From Setoptus koraiensis (Eukaryota > Arthropoda): a DNA stretch of 64,000 nucleotides. Location of the stretch: assembly GCA_048013815.1 (NCBI GenBank), contig CM106585.1:682001-746000 (forward strand), written 5' to 3'. A model generated the notes under the pieces. That model did no database searches, had not been told where the DNA came from, and saw only the letters and a list, made by a program, of their open reading frames with translations. Below, one piece after another: positions 20,943-31,906 of this stretch (positions are counted from its first letter, which is position 1; the number at the start of each line of letters is the position of its first letter). The position numbers and the translations under genes were made by a program.

Positions 20943-23900
20943 ACAACAGCAACAACAACATCAGCAACAACAACACCGCTACTACGACGACGCCGTTTAC
21001 CGTTGCACAGAAAACGGCGAATCGGCACAAAAGCACACTCTGTGCCTACTGCTCAATTGCTGGCTGGCGGGCGGCAATAGCAACGTTGCGTTAGTTGGTA
21101 ATATCACCAATGGTGATTCACCATCGTCGTTGTAGGCAAATCATTGGCTAGAGAAGCAAACGTCAAAGTTCATCTCACCAGGGATGTTGCGTCGTCAGAT
21201 TATTTCGATATATTCAGTCTATACAGTCTAGACAGATGAGATTAGATCATGATATCAAATAGCAAGCTCATGAGTGGTGGCATTGTGCGATCATGACAGC
21301 GAGTAAGTCTAGCGGGAAAAGAGAGAATTGCCTGATCATCTAGTTGAGGCCATCTCAAGTGATACATCTTGAGAATAACACGAGGAAATCACACACAAGA
21401 TGTAGCCGTGTGAATAAGATGTGTTAGTGTAAAAGTGTCAGAATAGCAAACAACAACAAGAGATTGTTGTTTATTTTCAGGCTGTTTGCTGCACTTGAAT
21501 CGGATTCGCAAGATGTCAACAGACGTGCAACAAGCAATTTCGGTTGCCACTTTCCTCTATTACTACACCACCATCTGTTGTATGCTACTGATAATGGCGC
21601 TAATTACACAACAATACATCCTTAAATAGATTGTCTTATGTTACATAAGCAAAAAAACATTAACGGATCAACACAACCACCATCATTAATGCAATCAAGA
21701 CAAAGCGGCCATTGTCTCCTAATGTTAAAACAATACCATTTTGGCTGTCCAATCGTGACGAAAGAAACACCAAATGTTTACAGTTTACACTATCGGTCGA
21801 GAATGCACTACAGTGGCATTTGTGTCGTCATTGCATCACTGACTATCTATATATATATAGATATGTGTATATATATAACAGTATCTATTTATATTAGTAA
21901 GCCTATAGGTTGGTTGATGTAGCCAGGTTGCACCACTAGAACCGTTGATAGTCATCATCATCATTGTCGTTGTTGTTGTTTGAGGTAAATTGGTGGCACA
22001 CAAACACACCGTAAATAAATAACATCCAAAAATGTATACAAACAACACACAAAAGGGGATGAGTCCAGATTAACCTAGATATCATCATGACTCGTTATAG
22101 ATAAATCGTTGCTGTTGTTGTTGCAAACACTTCTAGTCTAGACCGACAAACACCAAGGTAGAGTGTATTTAGAGTGTTTTTGGACCATCATATGTTGTGC
22201 ACATTATAATGCATTTGCTATATATAAATATATATCAAATATATATATAGTGGTAATTAGTTAACTATCGAATACACTTTGGCGATCACGATTCGAAACG
22301 TGTTAATGGTGTTGCTTGATTATAATGATGATGAAATTATACTAAATGTGTTCGAATTCGAATTAAATTTAAAAACTTTAGTACTACTATTAAATTACAA
22401 TTGTAATAGTAGTGTGCTGCGAATAAAATGTGGCAAAGTTTGATTGGTCTGTGGTGATGACGATGACATCTATTCCTTTTAAATTTCGTGAGGAGAAAAA
22501 GTAAATTTGCTCGATTCACTGTAATAAGCAGACTGATAACAATTGTCTATCAATTATCTATTGAGAAACATGTGTAGATGCGACGACGATAAGGATAATG
22601 ATCACGAGAAGAATGTGAGAATAAAAATAAAAATAAAATTGTTACGTCGTCAGTTATTCTTGGAATGTGCGGCTTCCCAACAGTTATCTGTGCAACACTG
22701 TCTACTATAAGCTATTATCTAGGCTAAGGACAATGTCATATGACGAGGCTCGTTATTATTGTTGCTAGGCTCGCCAAACGGATTCAATCATCCTTGAAAT
22801 CATCTTGGTCTTAATCTGATAGATCGAAGGCTCGCCTTGTCGGGAGCGATAAGTCGTTAATTGGTGTTGTCATTGTTTCCTCTGGCAAATTGATTGCGTA
22901 GCCCATTACGTCACTTGTGTACAGAAACCAACGACACTGTCAGTGTTCATATCAATGAGTAATCATTGCGTGTGTTCCCCGAGCAATGATTATGGATGAT
23001 CCACTTGTCACATAAGTTTAATTGCACACATTGGACACAGATAAACTGAGAACGAGGAGTGTGTAGATGGCAAAAAAATACATCAGCCAGCTTTGCTAGA
23101 ACGGACATCGCTGGAACGGATTGCAAAGGACCCCTGAACAGGGCAGGGAGAGGGATTAAGTGCACTGAGTGGTCGTTGTGCAACAACATTGATTGAAATG
23201 TCCTAGGGTTAAGAATGATTGACTTGAGTGCACTAGCACTTAATCGAAGCCAGCTCTCATACGCGTTATTGCGAGCCAAAATTGATCAATAATGATCAAA
23301 CTCGGTGTGTGTCGCGCTTGTCAAGGCAGGCCGCTAACAAGCACCGACGTAATGACCGAGTTGGGGCCCCGCGCAGGGCAAAACTGTGCGTTTGCTGCAT
23401 CTAATAATTATAGCAATACCCTTATTTACACCGTTTCCATTAATTAGAGTGTCAGTAGTTGAATATGGGGGCCATTAGGTTATGCTAATAGCACAACCAA
23501 CGTGTTGACAGTAAACAACAAACAAACAATATATTTGATGTTGTGTCTGACATGTTTTGGTATGAGCGGTGGTGTTAGTGGTGGCAACAAGTAAGCCCCG
23601 GTTGTATCAGTTGGCCAGCTAGTGGCTGTAGTCGTGTTAATACAGTAGTTAGTTTGTGTAGTTAGTGAGTTGTTGTTAGGCCAAGATAAGCATTGGAAAT
23701 TGTTATTACATAGGTGGTGGTGGTGACAATTGTCAGCAGGCCAGTAGCCAGTAGCGAGACAAGAGAGCAAGACAAAAGGATAAATGGAAATTCTTTATCC
23801 ATTTCGCTGCCAGTCTTGCCATTGTTTACATTTAATTGTAGTGGCATGACCAACAACAGCAACAATATCAAACACAGACATGGCACTTGCACCGATAAAC

Positions 23901-24158
23901 AAAACACTATTTATGTGACAATTAGCCTATTATAACATTATAACACGCCTGGTCGACGCTTCCTCTACATTGTCCAGAGAGTTTTTCAAATTTTCCGTTC
24001 GTTCCTCATTGTTGCTGTTGTTGTTGCCCTGGCTTGTCGAGTGGTAGAGCCATGCTACCACTACCAGTACTACTAGTATTATTATTATTACTAATACTAC
24101 TACATCAACTAATACTCACATACAACAACGACTAACAAGCAGACAGGCAAGCAGGCAG

Positions 24159-24180
24159 GCCGGCCGGTCGACCGGCCGGC
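24159..24180. repeat. 22-bp perfect GC palindrome
   Basis: GCCGGCCGGTC followed by its exact reverse complement GACCGGCCGGC, with no spacer, lies next to a short GGCA repeat. It is strikingly GC-rich in an AT-rich neighbourhood. Confidence 0.95.
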
Positions 24181-24305
24181 TAAGTCGAAGGCCGATGACA
24201 GCGCTGTTACAATCAATTAGATCATCTTGCACAGCCAGCCCGTAGTAGAAAATTTAATCGCATTAGCGGCTCACAAAGATGTTGCTCGATGGGTCGTCTG
24301 TCTTG

Positions 24306-24605
24306 CCAGATAAATATTGCCAATATATCTATATAGACACAGATATCTATTTTGGGCGATTCTAGATGAATGAGAGATAGTCATCGCGAGCCGCCGATCA
24401 AACGGATAGATATGGTGTGATTATCAATAAGTATCTGTTGTCGCTTGGGTGCTTATCTGTTTGTCTCAATGGCTGACTGTGTGTCTGTCACTACGAGCTA
24501 CTTATCTGGCTCAATATCTGTACAGATGTGTTATATCTAGATCACATCTCATAGTTAAGATGATACATACACACTCACATAGATAGGCAGATATTGTTAT
24601 CTCGG
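24306..24605. promoter_or_regulatory. Cluster of GATA-factor motifs upstream of MIOX
   Basis: About seven WGATAR matches on both strands occur within 300 bp (AGATAA, AGATAG, and CTTATCT in reverse), plus near-matches, 0.5-0.8 kb upstream of the MIOX TATA box. Such clustering suggests a GATA-regulated enhancer, possibly gut or fat-body related. That role is inference. Confidence 0.35.
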
Positions 24606-25116
24606 TAGTGGCGCCTAACTTTTAAGAGACTCTTACAATTCAAGAGACCTGGAGAAAAGGATAAATGCATCTCTGGTGGGTTTTCTCCGCTTCAAACGTC
24701 CTCCCCTCCCCCGTACGAATTTTCGCAGCAGCACCATCAACAACAACACCAACAACAACAACGGAGGCTGTAAAATAAACTCCGATAGCAATCGTCTTGT
24801 TATTATCTAGGCTGGTGCTGCTGTCAAGACTCTAGTAATGGCAACAACAATGCTACTACCAGTGTGTGTGTCAGCGGCAATAGTAATCTCTCAAGAGGCA
24901 ACTGTCTAAGCGAGCGGGTCTTGCGCGGCGCCAGAACGTCATAAGAGTGGCACGTTGATATAAACAACAACAACAACAACAACAACATAGTTGATAGCGT
25001 GAACTCTGTCTACGACTTGTCACTTGTTACTTTTTGATTACAAGTCTGTGTGTACTCAATGATACAGTTACCCTACACAGTAATTAGTTGCGACAATCGA
25101 CAAAACGCGAGCACCC

Positions 25117-25150
25117 TATATAAGGGGCTCTCGCGATATTGTTCGTCAAT
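25117..25150 (+). promoter_or_regulatory. MIOX core promoter (TATA + Inr)
   Basis: TATATAAGG at 25117-25125 is followed by TCAATT at 25146-25151, placing a start at about 25148, 31 nt from the TATA box. This spacing is textbook. It predicts a 5'UTR of about 156 nt before the MIOX ATG. Confidence 0.7.
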
Positions 25151-25303
25151 TAGTAACCAACAACTCAACACAACAAACCAACTAACAATACGACTAACAA
25201 CAAACAACAAACACTGATCAGACAAGTCTCAAAGACATTTTTAAACAAATCAAATTGCATTATTAAAGTAAATTACAGTAATATACAAGCAAAGTACAAA
25301 GCA

Positions 25304-26422
25304 ATGGCCTATGTAATATCTTGCCAAGGTGAATCGTTTAGCTGTTGTGAGGATAACTGCCAACAGCAGCAACATCGAAGCGACGGACAATGCAAGCACA
25401 AGCACGACAATGATCGCGACTCGCCAAGCCCACAAGAGGAACAAGATTGCGTTGTTATGCTGGACCCCTCAGAGCACTTCCGGCCCGAAAATGGAAAGGC
25501 TGTGGAGGAGTTTAGGCGCTACAGCGACGATCAGGTAAGTTACGGTGACGATTACAGTTGATCAATTAAAATGTTACTCAATATTACTCAATCGTGTATT
25601 AATTGTGTCAAATTGTGTGGTTGCCAATTTAAAATTATAAATTCCTTGTAAACACAGGAGGACTACATTCAGAAACGCGTGCGCCAAACCTACAGACTGA
25701 TGCACAAGTATCAAACGGTGGACTTTGTCACTAGCAAAATAAACCATTGGTGCCAATTCAATCATTGTCAATTGACCATTATGGACGCACTAGTTAAATT
25801 GAACAATTTAATTGACGAGTCCGACCCAGACAGCGATCTGCCCAACATTGTGCACGCATTCCAAACGGCCGAACGTATTCGTGCCGTTCACCCCAAACAC
25901 GATTGGTTTCATTTAGTGGGCCTCATACACGACTTAGGCAAAGTGATGGCATTGTGGGGCGAAGAACAATGGGCAGTGGTTGGCGACACTTTTCCAGTTG
26001 GCTGTGCTTACGGGGACAGTATTGTTTACAGATCGACATCGTTTCATGACAATCCCGATCTGACAAACACTCGTTACAACACAAAATTTGGCATTTATCA
26101 ACCACAGTGCGGCTTAGATAATGTACTAATATCATGGGGTCACGACGAATACATGTACCGTGTACTTAAAAATCATCCATTGTGCACCATTCCAGAGGTG
26201 GGCCTCAAAATAATAAGATTGCATTCGTTGTACCCGTGGCACAGAGGCGGCGATTACAATCACTTGTGCAACGACGACGATTTTGAAATGTTGCCCTGGA
26301 TAAACGAATTCAACAAATTTGACCTGTACACTAAATCGGCGCCCGTGCCCGACATTGAACAATTGAGACCGTACTATCAATCGTTAATTGACAAATACTG
26401 TCCAGGAACATTGAGATGGTAA
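25304..26422 (+). CDS. MIOX: myo-Inositol oxygenase (two exons)
   Basis: Cleaves myo-inositol with O2 at a di-iron centre to give D-glucuronate, the first committed step of inositol breakdown in the cytosol. Exon 1 is 25304-25534, ending CAG|GTAAGT. The 123-nt intron ends ACACAG|GAG. Exon 2 is 25658-26422. The join is phase 0 and gives 331 aa (human 285). All six iron ligands are visible: His143 (VHAFQTAE), His168-Asp169 (GLIHDLGK), His239 (SWGHDEYMY), His266 (RLHSLYPWH) and Asp299 (EFNKFDLYTK). Lys172 and GDTFPVGC are also conserved. The C-terminus DKYCPGTLRW matches the family end. An unusual N-terminal extension of about 45 residues is Cys/His/Gln-rich (CCEDNCQQQQH). The TATA promoter is at 25117. 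Confidence 0.97.
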
Positions 26423-27242
26423 AAGCGCCAACAACAACATTTGTTACCATCACTCTTGGCCAGGATTGAGCAAATGTTGCCACATACACACAGGTGATTA
26501 GGTGAGCAAAATCAGAGAGAAAATAAGCTTACAATCTAGTGTGATTATGTAACAGCCAATGTGCAGTTGTTAGGCCAATAAGGGACAATCATGGAGACAC
26601 TTGCTGGCCGCCACCACCTCAAATCACCTCAACAAGTGAGCCTCCTAGCGGCAACATATCGTCTTGTACATACATCGTTATCTAATGTCATACATATTTA
26701 ACCTACTATATTGTCACACAGCTAGAAATAATCAGTTAGCCTATAATCATGAAGCTATTGCTACATTCAAATATATAACATATTATGTCACAAAAACTTA
26801 TAATATTACATAAAGAGATTAAAAAAGAAAATTAATTGATTATCTTGTTGAGCGTTGTTCTATAATCCTTTGCTTTGTCGTTTTAGCCGTTTGTTTGTTA
26901 ATTTTGTCTACGCTGACCCATTTGAGCATCAATGTTGACCTACAACTATTGAATAGACAACAGTAGCCTGACTAACTAACTAACTGGACACAGTGAGCGC
27001 ACTTGACACACTATGATATCTAGTGTATCTAGTTGGCAGTGAATTAAGTTGAACTATTGAAACAAAATAGTTTGAACCAACAACATGATGTCGCAGTGAC
27101 AATGTCGCAGTGCCAATAGAATCAACTCCAACCAAATTACTATCAAAAGTTCGTCAAGACACTACAATAGACAAATACAAAATAAACAGTCATATTGTAA
27201 ATTAATAAACATTAAATCACATTGAAAGCAATCAAATCAGTG
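26423..27242. other. MIOX 3' flank and upstream region of the ZP-N gene
   Basis: AT-rich and without coding signal. Candidate poly(A) hexamers on the plus strand are ATTAAA at about 26818 and AATAAA at 27181 and 27204. The last two lie only about 40-60 bp before the next ATG, so they may instead fall in the 5'UTR or promoter of the next gene. Confidence 0.45.
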
Positions 27243-29689
27243 ATGTGGCCACCATCAGCAATATTGTTTTCATCATATAAAATAATATTAATAATAGAAG
27301 CATCATGGCTCATGCAATCAGGTGAGTCTATCTGAACATTGCTAATAGTGTGTGCATTGTATCACTTAATTGACACAACACGACGACATTCAACGTGCTC
27401 ATTGTGATTAGAGTGTCATTACATCATAAATAAGCATATATTATCTGTTCTGTTCTGTTCTATTTTTTATTCAGCTAATATAGCCGCTGTGGTGGGCATG
27501 ATGAGAGGCAAGCAGCAGCAGCAAGATGGTATAGGGCGCATATGGAGCGACTCTATATGGCCCTACATGCAATTGGACAAGAACAACAACATAATAGAGG
27601 CACCACCAACAACGTCCACCAGCAACAGCAACGCCGACACCAACAATGCCAATAACAACAGCAACAACAACAACAACAACGAGCAAACTTATCATCATCA
27701 ACTATCGTATCCGGTAGCGCAAGGTGAGTTGGGCAATAGGGGCCCCAATAGTATTAGACAATATTATAGTGCACAATAGCAGACACTCGTGAGGCTCAAC
27801 AATGTAAACTAATAAGCCAACAAACTGGTAAACATAACCAACACAACATATGCTACTTGTGTGCCCCAACTCAACTGACAACCAGACGCCACTTGTGTGT
27901 ACGTGTGCGTGTTTGTGCGCCACACAAACTGACATTGTTATTAATATTATCACCATCATGTATCTGGCTACAGCCCATAGGTACCTATAGGTACCTATAG
28001 TATACGCGTACCTAATACGATGGGCGCCCTCAAGAGCATGCACGACATGAGCTATATCTACAGTAGTGAACTTATTGCGCACCAATAAACAATCTGCCTT
28101 GCCAAATACTACACACACACTCACAACACCGCTAGCTACCTGTGTGTGGTACCTGGATGCCCTAGATACCTATTTGCGCTGCGCAGTAAGGTGCAAACAG
28201 AGCGCATATATATATACTATGTGCCATATACTATATGCCATATAGTGCACGTGTGTGTGTGTATATAGCGGGTGTGCAAGTGGGCCAGCCACATCCGATC
28301 ATTATCATTATGCCTATTTGGGCCCCCTATAGCTTGATAAGTTGGCATAGTGGCGCACCTATCGCCAATAACAACACGCACACAAGCCGCATATACGTAC
28401 CGTGTGCAAATTTGCCAATACTTGGGGCCGCAGTTCAAGAAAAAACCGTTCGAGGTCGCTTTTTGTACTGGTGTATGTTGTGTGAGTCGGATTGAATTAG
28501 CGACCGGAAAATAAATCAACAAGAAAGAAGAAGAAACGTAACATTCACTGAGACACCTCAAGCTTTTCGGCACATTTTTAGGCGGATGCGAGCGCCCCTC
28601 GTGTCTCATTGTGGCACTGCAGCCACGAGTATTGGCAACACATATGCTATGGTTTTTATGTTATTACGGCGAGCTTTTCATATAATCGCAGAGAGAGAGA
28701 GAGAGAGCAATGTCACTTGACTTGTGAGATTATTCTCTCTGCCTAGTGGTCTATTGGTTCATGGATCTATGAGTCCACGGGTAGAGTCAAAGCAGCAGCG
28801 GAGCAAGTTTATTATCCGCACTGTGTGCCGATAATAAATAATTTATCGATTTATAGGTCGGCTCGGTTGTTTCTTTTTGTGTTGTTGGGGTCATGAGTTA
28901 GTAAGTGCGTTGCCAAAAGTTGCTTGCGTCGATACAACGAAGAAGCGAGCGACCATAGCTACTGTTGCTGCCTATTTGAGGACAGCCACAGAAGGACAAA
29001 AGACAGCAGTTGTCCAATTAAGTCAATGCCAATTACGTAATGACTGGATTGTGCCCATGTTGCGCTGTTGCGTAATCTGCTGCTGCTGTTGCTTATCATA
29101 TGACCATGCAGTTGTTGTATTTTTGTGTCGCATAAATACGTGACAAAATAAATAGAAAATTAAATTCAAACAAGAGCAAGAGCAGCAGCAGCAGCATTAT
29201 GCAATTGTGCTCGCATGAACAGAAAGAGAAACTCAACTTGAAAGTCAATTTGACGACGAGGCTAAAAAGCATCGAAAAGTTAAGACGCTGCAAGAGCCGA
29301 TGAAGCGTTGCTCACGACAACATAACATTGACTTGTAAGCTTACTTTTACCAACATACATATAGATAGTTCGCAAAAGGTGAGCTGTATTCTATTTGAGC
29401 TAGTGTGTGACTAGTCGATGTTTGCAACTTGCTGCTAGCAGCTATACACTGTTGATAGCTCTCTAATAATTTATAACTCACAACAAGTCCTCATCTATGT
29501 TGTGCTGCCACTGGTGTATGTATAAACATATTGTTGTTAGTTGCTGGTTGCTAGTTGCCGGCACCACAACACAAGGTGAGCTGATTCACTCGCTTACTCA
29601 CTCACCTGTATTACAACAGCACATGGCATCAGCTGTTTCAACTACATTTAATACTGTAGTAGCTAGTAGCTATATATACGCCCTATAAC

Positions 29690-29723
<34 letters not shown>

Positions 29724-31849
29724 AAGCAGCAACATAGGCAACAACTCGTCAAGGCAAAAAGATAGACAACAAGAAGAAAAACACAAGTTGCGCAATGAGC
29801 TTCTACGTCTAGCTTTCCATAACGACTCATCCTCAAACAAGCTGCAATCGCAAGATGTTGTCTTATTGAAATCCATTCGAGGGCCTTGAATGATGATGCC
29901 GGCTTGAATTAAACACTCACAAGCCGGCCCAAGTGACTTGCATGAGATGCAAGATGATGATGCGCAACAAACAACAACAAAAACGACAGGTACCCGCTTG
30001 TTTAGGCGGCAATGGGCTTGCTACAGAAACGAACGGCTGCTACCCTTTGATTCTTTTTGTTTTGTTCGGAATATTGCTGTTTACTGGTGGCTGTAACCTT
30101 TAATCACAACATTCAACTCGACGTCGGTCACATCATCATCGGCCGATTGTCAGTTGATTTAGAAAGTAACCAGTCGACTCGGGACTATCAAATCGAGCAT
30201 CTTTTTCCATATCGCATGGCTAAAGCATGAACAAAATATAATTAAAAAAGCTCCTTCCCGAATAGAGGGCACATGGAGAGCATTCTAAATTGAGAGAAAA
30301 ATTCTAGAGCTAAAACTAATGAGTGACAGAGTCTACATGTGTGAGGTAACTCTATCTGTCGGTGCTTGCAAACTCACACAAATCAGATGATAGAGAGAGA
30401 GATAAACTTGTCCTGAGGGCAAAGTCGTCACAATTTTCATCTGAATTGGTGGCAGTAAAAGTAGTGTCGGATTAGCACAAGTTGAGCAAACTAAAGTCAC
30501 ACGGAAGGATACACGTAAACATGGCTGTGCATTGTTGCATAGATTGGCAACTTCATTCGCATTACTTTACGGTATTAAATATCCAACACTAATAAACTAA
30601 TTAAGTAATTAAGCTACACACATACATTAAATTTGAGCCTCAACGAACAGGGTTATAAATAGATCGCATCACATGCAGCTCATCGGTGGTGAGCCGCCAA
30701 CAGCAGACACGACAAACATTATTTTTTATTTATTTATTATTATTGTTTGCTTGCGATGATGCGATTAGTTGTGCAATATTGCACAACTAGTCTATGCTAT
30801 TGGTTGCAGTGTGAGTAGCAGTCATGATAATGATTGTTTGTGTCATCAATTATTTGACTAACTATTCGTATGCTACTTGTTCACATGAATAATGTGTTTG
30901 CAACATTTGCAAATAATTATCCAAATGTTAGAATTAGCACAATTTTATATACAATCATGTGTTTATGGATTGTGATTGTTGGATTTAGGAACGAAAAATA
31001 AGAACAAATTAGTTGAACAAAAGTAACAAGTAGCTTTATTTTGTTACCATCATTTTGCTAAGCTTCACCAACAACAACAAACACACACACACATACACGA
31101 ATGAGGCCGCATTCAAATGTCATGAGTTAGAGACATGATTAGATGTATGTGTGACAAGACAGTCAAATAGCAATATAAACACATAATGCTCACAGAGATT
31201 TGCACTAACCTCTTCTTATGTTGCCATGTTCGACCGAAACAATTAGCATTGTTGGGCTACATTTGGACAAGTGCACGAGCATCTTGGCTCGGCCAAATGT
31301 CAAGGTTGGGTAATAGTTGCTACTGATATGTAACTTGTGAATGTGGACAAAACTTTGAGTTGAGCTATCAGAATGTGGCCAAGATGTGAGACTATGACTG
31401 ATGTGAGAATCACTTGTCAGAGCTTCGAGTGAAGGAATTGGTGGTAGTAAATTGGACACTCGAGCATCAGTTATTCAGTCATTGTGACCTCTCTGTTTGC
31501 CCACTATGCCATTTCGACAGCAAGCTAGACAGCGGTTAGACAAGGATATAGCTTTGATGATTGCACGCTTGTACTTAATTGGTACGTGCAGCAAATGAAG
31601 TGTCATCTAGAGACACAGAGATGGTTTTAGATAATTATAGAATAGAAAATAGTTATTACTTGACTAACTAGAAGAATGGAATGAATTGCGAGCTAACTCA
31701 CTATCTATTCAAACTAATTCCATCATCATCGCTATTGACATTAACACTAACTAAACAACAACAATTGTCTCTTTGTTTGTGTGTCTCGCATGACTAATCA
31801 CGCAACAACAACACTGACAATATCATATCTCTCTCTGGCTCATTTATGT

Positions 31850-31906
<57 letters not shown>

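Larger units (their letters stand above)
21136..25110. other. Noncoding region between SPEN and MIOX
   Basis: No frame with domain content. It contains AT-rich palindromic runs (about 21846-21900 and 22218-22250), a 22-bp GC palindrome at 24159-24180, and a GATA-motif cluster at about 24306-24605. There is also an Asn-type CAA array at 24965-24988. I looked on the minus strand for SPEN RRM exons and saw none, though short exons could be missed by eye. Confidence 0.55.
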
